Numbered from the stretch's first letter, positions 1 through 5,487 are shown. The stretch: DNA of 6,041 bases from Synechococcaceae cyanobacterium RL_1_2 (GCA_012033095.1 JAAUPO010000166.1:1-6041); one strand, 5' to 3'. Notes: a model not told the origin generated them from the letters alone. A program made the numbers and translations.

Positions 1-672
1 AAGACGGAAGACAATCTCTTCTCGGTAAAAAGATCGAAGATCACAATCAAAAATTAGACTATCAAAATTATCGCTGGGTTCATCGTCGTATTGCAAGGAA
101 TACAGATTCGAGAACTCTAATTTGTTCAATGACTCCCAAAAGTGTTTTTACAGAAGTCAATAGTACAACACTAAACATTCAAAAATCGGGAATAACTAAC
201 TCTGAAATGCTTCTCTTTTGTGCTTTTTGTAATTCTTTTACTGTTGATTGGGTGTTGAGACAAAAGTAACTTCAACCTTAAATATGTTTTACATTTATCA
301 ATTACCAGTACCCCGCTTACAAAAAGGCGATTCGTGGTTTGATGAGATTGTAGAGAGAGCCGCAAAACTGATTTGTACCACCCCCGAATTTGACGATCTC
401 GCCGCAGAAGTTGGTTTGATCCCCCCTAGCCCCCCTTTGAAAGGGGGGATAAGAAAAGGGTGATTTAGGGGATCCTATGGCGTTACCGACGAGGCAGAAC
501 GGGGCAAACTCCGCGCCGAACTAGACGGTATCATTGCCCATTTATACGGACTCACCGAGAAAGAATTTCAGCATATTTTAAGCACCTTCCGATCGTCTCT
601 GAGATTGTCAAAAATGATGCCCTTAATGCTTATCGCGACGTAAAAAATGGAGTAATCAAAAGTGGAGCATAG
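1..672 (+). pseudogene. C-terminal part of Eco57I-like (type IIG style) restriction-modification protein, frameshifted and interrupted
   Basis: The 5' end lies outside the window. Reading frame 3 from base 3 gives a specificity-domain-like segment (NYRWVHRRIARNTDSRTLI, then DWVLRQK) and stops at 267-269. The family continuation, VTSTLNMFYIYQLPVPRL and then ERAAKLICTTPEFDDLAAEVGL, is found in frame 2 from about 266 to 418. A palindromic repeat at 418-474 then intervenes, and the protein resumes in frame 2 at 476 (YGVTDEAERGKLRAELDG, LYGLTEKEFQHILSTF). After 589 the expected continuation (PIVSEIVKNDALNAYRDVKNG) is in frame 1, ending at TAG 670-672. These motifs are typical of the C-terminus of large Eco57I-family N6-adenine methylase/restriction proteins, where this part binds and recognises DNA. 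The methylase and nuclease domains would lie upstream and cannot be seen. Family assignment is from recognised motifs; loss of function is inferred from three independent lesions. Confidence 0.8.
418..474. repeat. 57-bp cyanobacterial C-rich palindromic repeat (MITE-like) inserted in the restriction gene
   Basis: The stretch begins GATCCCCCC and ends GGGGATC, giving inverted ends, and contains an internal hairpin CCCCCCTTTGAAAGGGGGG (430-448). The GATCCCC...TTTAGGGGATC architecture matches a repeat type found widely in cyanobacterial genomes (recollection of the family, not a search). It splits the conserved protein between EVGL and YGVTDEAERG. Its length is 57 bp, exactly 19 codons, so it keeps the reading frame, but codon 461-463 inside it is TGA. 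It shares the CCCCCCT-GCCCCCC ... GATTTAGGGG core with the larger element near 5351-5430. Confidence 0.75.
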
Positions 673-922
673 ATTTTCTAGTCATGCCCTAGAGGAAATA
701 AAAAAGCGACAAATCCCGATTGAGCTAGTCGAAAAAATCTTACAAAACCCCCAACAAATCCTAGAACAAGACGAACAAATTCAAATCTACCAATCAAAAT
801 TTACTTTTAATACAAACAAAACCTATCTTCTGCGGATTTTTATCAACATTCAAGTTGAACCCAAAGTAATCGTGACAGTCTATCGCACCAGTAAAATTAG
901 CAAATATTGGAGTACCCTATGA
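662..922 (+). CDS. DUF4258 family protein, probable toxin of a two-gene module
   Basis: The protein has 86 residues. Features seen: an N-terminal FSSHALEEIKKRQIP segment (His8, then a basic helix), a central beta-rich part with KTYLLRIFI, and a C-terminal VTVYRTSKISKYW (residues 71-83). This pattern is typical of cyanobacterial DUF4258 proteins, small domains proposed to be RNase-like toxins; no activity can be proven from sequence. The start is GTG 662, with GGAG at 649-652 nine bases upstream; no ATG alternative fits the conserved N-terminus. The start overlaps the last codons of the decayed restriction gene (stop 670-672), and its own stop overlaps the next gene as ATGA at 919-922, so translation of the pair is probably coupled. 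Reading frame intact; small size and tight pairing with a DUF2283 gene suggest a toxin-antitoxin role (inference). Confidence 0.75.
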   Translation: MEHRFSSHALEEIKKRQIPIELVEKILQNPQQILEQDEQIQIYQSKFTFNTNKTYLLRIFINIQVEPKVIVTVYRTSKISKYWSTL

Positions 923-1149
923 AAATCAACTACGATTCTGAAGTAGATGTTCTACGCATTACCCTAAAGGAAATCGCGATCGAAGAAAGCGACGAAGAAA
1001 CCCCCGGCATTATTCTTGACTATGACTCCGAAGGAAATATCGTAGGGATCGAAATTCTGCAAGCCTCAAAACGCATCGATAACCCCCAAGCCATTGAATA
1101 TCAAATTAGTCCGGTAGTGATAAATAGCCTGACAAATTCTGCTGCTTAA
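919..1149 (+). CDS. DUF2283 family protein, probable partner/antitoxin of the DUF4258 protein
   Basis: The protein has 76 residues from ATG 919. An upstream TTG at 907 in the same frame is less likely, because ATG 919 has GGAG at 909-912 six bases ahead and starts exactly at the conserved MKINYDSEVDVLRITL. The family signature GIILDYDSEGNIVGIEIL lies at residues 30-47, followed by QASKRI. The sequence is acidic in its first half (EESDEE, residues 22-27), as expected for a partner that neutralises a basic toxin. The ATGA overlap with the DUF4258 gene indicates co-translation. DUF2283 proteins have no settled biochemical function; the antitoxin role is inferred from pairing and size. A truncated paralogue of this gene's first 28 codons lies at 1394. 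Confidence 0.75.
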   Translation: MKINYDSEVDVLRITLKEIAIEESDEETPGIILDYDSEGNIVGIEILQASKRIDNPQAIEYQISPVVINSLTNSAA

Positions 1150-1162
1150 CCAGGTAATTCTG

Positions 1163-1387
1163 ATGGCACAAGTAAAAATTTTCTATGAACCCGAAATGGA
1201 ATTACTCACCGTATTCTGACAAACACCCCGTAAAAACCAAATTGCCACCGAACTCGGCGACGGAATTATTTTGATCAAAGACAGCACCAGAGGCGAACCC
1301 ATTGGCATCGAAATTTTGTCTTATCAGCCCGGCGATAATCGCTTTGATACCGTCAATGTCGAGATGGGCAGATTAGCGACCATCTAA
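1163..1387 (+). pseudogene. second DUF2283 gene, interrupted by an in-frame TGA
   Basis: From ATG 1163 the frame reads MAQVKIFYEPEMELLTVF, then TGA at 1217-1219 (codon 19), then continues openly as QTPRKNQIATELGDGIILIK and GEPIGIEILSYQPGDNRFD to TAA 1385-1387. Ignoring the TGA, the product would be 74 residues with the DUF2283 pattern (GDGIILIKD, GEPIGIEIL). Relatives of this subtype usually carry Trp at the interrupted position (from memory), so one TGG-to-TGA transition explains the break. It begins 13 bases after the preceding DUF2283 stop, with a weak AGG at 1152-1154. It belongs to a different DUF2283 subtype than its neighbour (FYEPEMELL versus NYDSEVDVL), so it may have served another toxin. 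No nearby downstream start would restore a useful protein. Confidence 0.7.
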
Positions 1388-1393
1388 AAGACA

Positions 1394-1525
1394 GTGAAAA
1401 TTAATTATGATTCCGAAATATATGTTCTACACATTACCCTAAAAAATATCGCGATCGCTCCGGAAGAAACCAAAACCGCTGCTCTGCAAGCTTTCCGCTA
1501 TGTAGAAAATAGGGTGATGCCATAA
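1394..1525 (+). pseudogene. truncated DUF2283 paralogue (duplicate of the 919 gene 5' end) with unrelated tail
   Basis: From GTG 1394 the frame gives 43 residues beginning VKINYDSEIYVLHITL, nearly the same as the first residues of the gene at 919 (MKINYDSEVDVLRITL); the DNA is also clearly similar through the IAI and EET codons. After EET the two diverge: the complete gene goes on into the GIILDYDSEGN motif, while this copy reads KTAALQAFRYVENRVMP and stops at 1523-1525. The family's GIxxDYD and GIEIL core is therefore missing, and it is probably non-functional. It starts 6 bases after the previous pseudogene. The origin of the tail is not recognised. A HIP1 octamer lies inside it at 1451-1458; the full copy has GCGATCGA at that place. 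Confidence 0.6.
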
Positions 1526-1621
1526 CTAAAGATAGTGCCTGATTAAAAAAACAAAAAATGTGTCGATAACCATCAAGTACTCTAGGGAGGCTTAAAACAG
1601 TTTGACTTTATCAATTAAATT

Positions 1622-1858
1622 ATGGGTAAACGGGAAAAGCTAATAGCCCAATTTTTGAAACAACCACCGGAAGTTAGCTTCGACGATGTGCGATATCTTC
1701 TAAAAACATTTGACTTTGAAGAAAAAAGCGTAAAAGGAAGTCACCATACATTTCGTAACTCAAAAGGACTAAAAATAACCATCCCCAAAAAAAGAGGCAA
1801 AATGGTTAAAAGAGTTTACGTTCAGCAAATCATCAAATTATTAAACCTAGATAAATAA
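1622..1858 (+). CDS. hicA: HicA family type II toxin (mRNA interferase)
   Basis: This is a basic protein of 78 residues. HicA toxins are small double-stranded-RNA-binding-fold ribonucleases that cleave mRNA and are blocked by HicB. The key motif is GSHHTFRN at residues 39-46, where the His of GSH is the catalytic residue in characterised HicA proteins; it is followed by LKITIPKKRGK (50-60) and a C-terminal helix VYVQQIIKLLNL (65-76). Many HicA proteins have a His after the IP motif; here it is IPKKRGK, a variant. An N-terminal MGKREKLIAQFLKQPP extension precedes the core helix. ATG 1622 is the only reasonable start: an in-frame TAA lies at 1616-1618. No clear Shine-Dalgarno sits at normal spacing; the nearest purine block, AGGGAGG, is 32 bases upstream at 1584-1590. 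hicB begins three bases after its stop. Confidence 0.85.
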   Translation: MGKREKLIAQFLKQPPEVSFDDVRYLLKTFDFEEKSVKGSHHTFRNSKGLKITIPKKRGKMVKRVYVQQIIKLLNLDK

Positions 1859-1861
1859 AAG

Positions 1862-2146
1862 ATGACAATTCCCACAAAACCCACAACCCTCGAAGACTAT
1901 CTCCAACTAAATTACCCTATTACCCTCTATCCTGAAGCCAATGGCGGCTACACCGTCATGATTATCGATTTAGTAGGTTGCCTTTCCCAAGGAGATACCC
2001 TCGAAGAAGCAGTTGCTAACATTCAAGAAGCTAAACACGCTTGGCTAGAAACTGCCTGGGAATGCGGCGATGAAATTCCTTTGCCTAATTTAGAAGTTTC
2101 TCAACTCCATAGCCAGACAACAAAAGAAAATAAACTGTCTTTCTAA
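1862..2146 (+). CDS. hicB: HicB family antitoxin
   Basis: The protein has 94 residues. The partial RNase H fold typical of HicB is visible: YPITLYPEANGGYTVMIIDL (residues 19-38), GCLSQGDTLEEAVANIQEA (39-57) and the helix reaching AWLETAWECGDEIPLP. HicB proteins bind and inhibit HicA, and many also carry a C-terminal ribbon-helix-helix or HTH that represses the operon. Here only about 20 polar residues follow the core (EVSQLHSQTTKENKLSF), so no DNA-binding domain is evident and autoregulation would need another route. The N-terminal TIPTKPTTLEDYLQLN is a short extension seen in cyanobacterial relatives (recollection). The ATG is three bases after the hicA stop, so the two genes are co-transcribed with the toxin first, the usual hicAB order. 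Confidence 0.85.
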   Translation: MTIPTKPTTLEDYLQLNYPITLYPEANGGYTVMIIDLVGCLSQGDTLEEAVANIQEAKHAWLETAWECGDEIPLPNLEVSQLHSQTTKENKLSF

Positions 2147-2218
2147 TAGAAAATTATTATCCATCCCCATAGCCCACGAAATCTAATTTCTCAAATTAAA
2201 TTATCAGAATCATGAAGA

Positions 2219-2416
2219 TTACATAGGGAGCATCCCATTTTCATCATTCAGCAGACAAGTTACCCTCGTTCCCACTTGCGACATCACTTCATTATTAATG
2301 CCCGATGGTCGTTGATCCACCATCAACAACGTTACATCATATTTGCGCATTAAATGGTTTGGTGCACAATTTTTAGAATCTAGAAAATTGGTGGGCCTCT
2401 GCGATCGCGTTACCAT
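2219..2416 (-). pseudogene. Remnant of a HerA/DUF87-type ATP-binding protein
   Basis: The minus-strand reading contains FLDSKNCAPN (residues 11-20 counted from ATG 2416), then MRKYDVTLLMVDQRPSGI (23-40) and EVMSQVGTRVTCLLNDE (43-59). This closely resembles the region after the Walker B motif in HerA-like/DUF87 ATPases, where REGRKYG...SQRPS...VLSQxGT is characteristic. About 8-10 residues normally present between APN and MRKY (a TIFGxIARE-like stretch) are missing, the Walker A and B regions are absent, and the reading ends soon after NDE, so it is a fossil rather than a gene. The ATG at 2416 is probably fortuitous; the recognisable part spans about 2240-2389. It lies on the same strand as glgB and begins 2 bases after its stop. 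Whether the intact gene was a defence ATPase cannot be told. Confidence 0.6.
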
Positions 2417-2418
2417 CC

Positions 2419-4722
2419 CTAGGGCGATTCATTCTCATCATCAGTTAACTCGATGGCAGGGGAGGGGGCAATGGGTTGTTGGTGGCGATCGATCTTAAAT
2501 ACCAGTACCCCTAAAGGAGGGAGGGATAGATCGAGGGAATATTTAAAACCATGGAACTCCCAAGGTTCTGACCATTTGCCAAGGGAGTTTTTAATGCCGC
2601 TTCCTCCGTAGAGGCGAGCATCACTGTTAAAAATTTCGCGATAAAACCCTAATTCTGGTACCCCAATGCGATAGTGACTGTGGGGTTGGGGAGTAAAGTT
2701 ACATACGACCACCACATAATTATCGGGGTCCTGGGCGCGGCGAATAAACGCAATCACACTGTGGGCATGATCGCTGCAATCAATCCATTGAAAACCAGAC
2801 TCGATAAAGTCAGCTTCGTAGAGAGCCGCTTCCTCTCGATATAGTCGATTAAGATCTTGGATAAAAAATTTGTGCTGTTTATGGACTTTGTATTCTAAGA
2901 GCTGCCATTGTAGTTGTCCCCAGACATTCCACTCGTCCCATTGGCCAAATTCCATCCCCATAAACATGGTTTTTTTGCCAGGGTGGGTAAACATATAACC
3001 AAATAGACAACGGAGATTAGCAAATTTTTGCCATTCATCACCGGGCATTTTGCCGATCATACTGCTTTTCCCGTGGACAACTTCGTCATGGGAAAAGGCG
3101 AGCATAAAGTTTTCGTTATGGTGATACCACATCCCGAAGGTAACGTTATTTTGATGGTACTGGCGAAACCAGGGATCCATGGCGAAGTAGTCTAGGACAT
3201 CATGCATCCACCCCATATTCCATTTGTAGTTAAAACCTAAACCGCCATCCTTTGCTGGCCGGGAAACCATGGACCAAGCGGTAGATTCTTCCGCGATCGA
3301 GAGGGCCCCAGGATAATACTTAAATAGCAAGGTATTAGCGGTTTGCATGAAATCAACGGCTTCAAAATTTTCGTTGGTGCCTTTTTCGTTAGGGATCCAT
3401 TCTCCATCCTTACGGTTGTAATTAAGGTAAAGCATGGAAGCCACCGCATCAACACGAATACCGTCAATATGGTATTTATCAAACCAGAACAGAACGTTAG
3501 CTAGTAAAAAGTTGCGCACCTCATTGCGGCCATAATTAAAAACGAGGGTCCCCCATTCCTTATGCTCCCCTTTTTTGGGATCGGCGTGCTCGTAGAGAAA
3601 CGTGCCATCAAAGTAGGCTAAGCCAAAGGCATCCTTAGGAAAGTGGCCGGGCACCCAGTCCACAATAACTCCAATGTTTTCCTGGTGACAACGATCGATC
3701 AAATACATTAGATCTTCTGGGCGGCCATAACGGGAAGTAGGGGCATAGTAGCCCGTTACTTGATAACCCCAGGAACCATCAAAGGGATGCTCCGCGATCG
3801 GGAGGAGTTCGATATGGGTATAACCCGTGGTTTTAACGTAATGGATCAGTTTATCCGCTAGTTCATAGTACGTGAGATAGCGATCGCTCGGCTTAAGTTC
3901 ATTGATCGCCACCGGGGCAACCTTACCCGATAGGGACTTAACTGGTTCAGTGATGGGTAGATTCATCCACGAACCCAAATGGACTTCATACACGGATATG
4001 GGTTGGGTGAGGGAATTGCGATCGCGTCGTTGTGCTAGCCAGGTTTGATCTTGCCATGGGTACTGATCTAAATCCACCACGATCGAAGCATTATTCGGCC
4101 TAACTTCCCCATAAAAAGCATAGGGATCCGCCTTGGCATAGATATGGCCTTCACTATTTTTAATTTCAAACTTATAGATTTCACCAATGGCCAGGTGGGG
4201 AATAAACAGTTCCCAAATACCATTGCTAATTTGACTCATTTGGTGGGTACGGCCGTCCCACTTATTGAAATTACCAATGATAGAAATATTGCGAGCATTG
4301 GGGGCCCACACCGCAAAATTAATCCCTGGAATGCCATGGACGGTTACAGGGTGCGCTCCCATTTTTTGATAGATACGAGGATGTTCCCCCGCCGCAAATA
4401 AATTTAAATCTTCCGCTGTAAAATTACTGTATTGGAAATTATAGGGATCTTCTTGGGTGATGGGGAGCTCAGCAGCAGAATCAATCTGTAGTTGGTAACG
4501 GGGTTTTTCTGCTTGGTTAATATTACAGATAAAAAAGTTAGGATCGTAAACTGATCGCATAGGAATCGCCTGGCCATTCACGATCGCATTAATCCTTTTC
4601 GCGGTAGGGAGATAGGCCCTAATACTCCAGCGTTTACCCTCTGGGTGACATCCCAGAATATCTTGAGGATTGGAATGTAGATTATGGGTAATTTGATTAA
4701 CTTGATCACTGGTTAGGGGCAT
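2419..4722 (-). CDS. glgB: 1,4-alpha-glucan branching enzyme (GH13)
   Basis: GlgB cuts an alpha-1,4-glucan chain and re-attaches it by an alpha-1,6 bond, making branches in glycogen in the cytosol. The protein has 767 residues from ATG 4722; a TTG at 4728 would add two. Domains: N-terminal beta domain (about 15-100), CBM48 (about 120-210, NFAVWAPNARNISIIGNFNKW), GH13 barrel (about 240-640) and C-terminal beta domain (about 650-745), with an acidic tail. Catalytic motifs are intact: DWVPGHF (Asp355, His360), DGIRVDAVA (nucleophile Asp425), SIAEES (acid/base Glu478) and FSHDEVVHG (Asp546). After HLGSW the barrel has a loop about 20 residues longer than in E. coli GlgB, as in other cyanobacterial enzymes (recollection). 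No clear Shine-Dalgarno precedes the start. Other glg genes are not in the window. Confidence 0.97.
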   Translation of the reverse strand: MPLTSDQVNQITHNLHSNPQDILGCHPEGKRWSIRAYLPTAKRINAIVNGQAIPMRSVYDPNFFICNINQAEKPRYQLQIDSAAELPITQEDPYNFQYSNFTAEDLNLFAAGEHPRIYQKMGAHPVTVHGIPGINFAVWAPNARNISIIGNFNKWDGRTHQMSQISNGIWELFIPHLAIGEIYKFEIKNSEGHIYAKADPYAFYGEVRPNNASIVVDLDQYPWQDQTWLAQRRDRNSLTQPISVYEVHLGSWMNLPITEPVKSLSGKVAPVAINELKPSDRYLTYYELADKLIHYVKTTGYTHIELLPIAEHPFDGSWGYQVTGYYAPTSRYGRPEDLMYLIDRCHQENIGVIVDWVPGHFPKDAFGLAYFDGTFLYEHADPKKGEHKEWGTLVFNYGRNEVRNFLLANVLFWFDKYHIDGIRVDAVASMLYLNYNRKDGEWIPNEKGTNENFEAVDFMQTANTLLFKYYPGALSIAEESTAWSMVSRPAKDGGLGFNYKWNMGWMHDVLDYFAMDPWFRQYHQNNVTFGMWYHHNENFMLAFSHDEVVHGKSSMIGKMPGDEWQKFANLRCLFGYMFTHPGKKTMFMGMEFGQWDEWNVWGQLQWQLLEYKVHKQHKFFIQDLNRLYREEAALYEADFIESGFQWIDCSDHAHSVIAFIRRAQDPDNYVVVVCNFTPQPHSHYRIGVPELGFYREIFNSDARLYGGSGIKNSLGKWSEPWEFHGFKYSLDLSLPPLGVLVFKIDRHQQPIAPSPAIELTDDENESP

Positions 4723-4747
4723 AATCAAAGCTGGGTATTAGGGAGGG

Positions 4748-4767
4748 CAGGAATATTCAGGAATATT
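4748..4767. repeat. Perfect tandem 10-bp repeat in the glgB leader
   Basis: CAGGAATATT occurs twice without gap (4748-4757 and 4758-4767), 26-45 bases upstream of the glgB ATG. Just beyond it three spaced ATCG-containing words follow (TTATCG, TAATCG, TAATCG, up to about 4791). Each unit contains the AATATT palindrome. It could be a regulator site or simply a small slippage duplication; no function is claimed. Confidence 0.5.
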
Positions 4768-4868
4768 ATCGAAAATAATCGACATTAATCGGAATTTAGG
4801 TACTGCTTAGTAACAATAGATCTAAATTCTTGAGCTAGGACAAAAATGTAGCAAATTTTATCTTCATC

Positions 4869-4979
4869 AGGACTTACGCAAAAATTTTGATTCTGTCCTG
4901 GGAACCAGGATATTTGGGGACAATCGTTCAAGCAAATCCCCCAAATTTGGAAAATTTAGGAAGCTTTTGCGTAAATCCT
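4869..4979. mobile_element. 111-bp MITE-like element with 15-bp terminal inverted repeats
   Basis: The left end is AGGACTTACGCAAAA (4869-4883); the right end TTTTGCGTAAATCCT (4965-4979) is its reverse complement at 14 of 15 positions. Inside are two smaller hairpins: TCCTGG-GAA-CCAGGA (4896-4910) and TTTGGGG...CCCCAAA (4913-4919 with 4939-4945). There is no coding capacity. Ends of the GGACTTACGCA type occur in small non-autonomous elements and insertion sequences of cyanobacteria (recollection). No clear target-site duplication is visible, so age and family are uncertain. Confidence 0.7.
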
Positions 4980-4990
4980 ATTCTTAATGG

Positions 4991-5016
4991 AACCGGAGTG
5001 CTTTAGTCCGAAGGTT
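4991..5016. repeat. Imperfect hairpin, possible small palindromic repeat
   Basis: AACC at 4991-4994 can pair with GGTT at 5013-5016, and GGA at 4995-4997 with TCC at 5007-5009, around a GTGCTTTAG loop with an unpaired GAA on the right arm. There is no T-run suited to an intrinsic terminator. Similar AACCTTCGGACTAAAG-type hairpins occur near cyanobacterial transposable elements (weak recollection). Confidence 0.3.
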
Positions 5017-5121
5017 TAAATTCCCTTGGGTTTATGCACCATCCCCCCATTAAACCAACCGCAACACAAAGACAGCATGAAAACAATAAACACATAATAA
5101 ACAAAGAAGTAATTAATTACC

Positions 5122-5160
5122 CATTTATTAGACTTCTATTAGACTTCATTTATTAGACTT
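5122..5160. repeat. Short direct repeats of TATTAGACTT
   Basis: TATTAGACTT occurs three times at 5126-5135, 5137-5146 and 5151-5160. The outer two are part of an identical 14-mer, CATTTATTAGACTT (5122-5135 and 5147-5160), with CTATTAGACTT between them. It is too short and irregular for a CRISPR array; slippage duplication or a clustered binding site are the plausible readings. Confidence 0.6.
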
Positions 5161-5205
5161 ACTTTCCTTATGTAATTAAGTGATTTTCATTAATCTTCGT
5201 GGCAG

Positions 5206-5242
5206 AAAAAACCGATCGTTATCATTAAAGCGATCGGTTTTT
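5206..5242 (-). terminator. Intrinsic terminator for the pentapeptide-repeat gene
   Basis: A perfect 12-bp stem pairs AAAAACCGATCG (5207-5218) with CGATCGGTTTTT (5231-5242) around a 12-base loop. Read on the minus strand it ends in six T residues after the GC-rich half CCGATCG/CGATCGG, a standard rho-independent terminator; the A/T flanks also give a T-run on the plus strand, so it may act in both directions. The only gene that points into it is the pentapeptide-repeat gene, whose stop is at 5488. Confidence 0.8.
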
Positions 5243-5335
5243 AATTCAGTTTCTACTATTGAGATGTTGTGTTTTTTTCTGGACTGCTTGCAATCAAACA
5301 ACGGACGTAAGAATAAAGACTAACTTTGTGTCTTA

Positions 5336-5463
5336 GAGGATGTTTGAAAATCCCCCCTTGCCCCCCAGTCTGGGGGAAATCACCTAAATTTTAAGCAATT
5401 AAGTACCCCAACTTGAGGGATTTAGGGGGCGACTCCACAACATTGGATACTTTTCAAACACGT
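5336..5463. mobile_element. About 128-bp MITE-like element with TGTTTGAAAA inverted ends
   Basis: TGTTTGAAAA (5341-5350) is matched by TTTTCAAACA (5451-5460); allowing three mismatches the inverted ends extend to AGA...TCT (5335-5350 and 5451-5466). TCTTA occurs on both sides (5331-5335 and 5464-5468) and may be a 5-bp target duplication, although it partly overlaps the inverted ends. The interior has CCCCCCTTGCCCCCC, a CCCCCAGTCTGGGGG hairpin and GGGATTTAGGGGG, the same C-rich core as the repeat at 418-474. No coding capacity. It lies between the pentapeptide-repeat gene and its terminator. Confidence 0.65.
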
Positions 5464-5487
5464 TCTTAACTTATGTCCTAACGCAAC

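Larger units (their letters stand above)
4729..5487. other. Gene-free intergenic region between glgB and the pentapeptide-repeat gene
   Basis: About 760 bp with no convincing protein gene on either strand. It holds, left to right: the glgB upstream region with a 10-bp tandem repeat, a 111-bp inverted-repeat element (4869-4979), an imperfect hairpin (4991-5016), a triple short repeat (5122-5160), an intrinsic terminator (5206-5242) and a MITE-like element (5336-5463). The promoter of glgB must lie here, but no -35/-10 pair stands out clearly. Confidence 0.7.

Noticed and set aside
171..365. Minus-strand open frame of 64 codons
   Set aside because: It lies opposite the restriction-gene remnant, whose protein motifs are clear on the plus strand; the product has no recognisable pattern.
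1217..1219. TGA as a selenocysteine codon
   Set aside because: The family position normally has Trp, no selenocysteine insertion hairpin is seen just downstream, and neighbouring genes show decay.
1602..1621. TTGACT as a -35 box for hicA
   Set aside because: A -10 at the normal distance would fall inside the hicA coding sequence.
2178..2198. Terminator between convergent hicB and glgB
   Set aside because: Only short AT-only inverted repeats (GAAAT/ATTTC and TAATTT/AAATTA) are present, without a GC stem or T-run.
3237..3482. Minus-strand open frame of 81 codons inside glgB
   Set aside because: It is a shifted frame within the intact glgB catalytic region with no ribosome site or family features.
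4144..4401. Plus-strand open frame of 85 codons
   Set aside because: Antisense to the CBM48 region of glgB; only a shadow of that gene.
5003..5095. Minus-strand 30-codon hydrophobic, cysteine-rich reading (MCLLFSCCLC...)
   Set aside because: No ribosome site, odd composition, and it matches none of the small photosystem or cytochrome subunits I considered; likely chance.
5122..5160. CRISPR array
   Set aside because: Units are 10-14 bases with gaps of 1-4 bases and no spacers of normal length.
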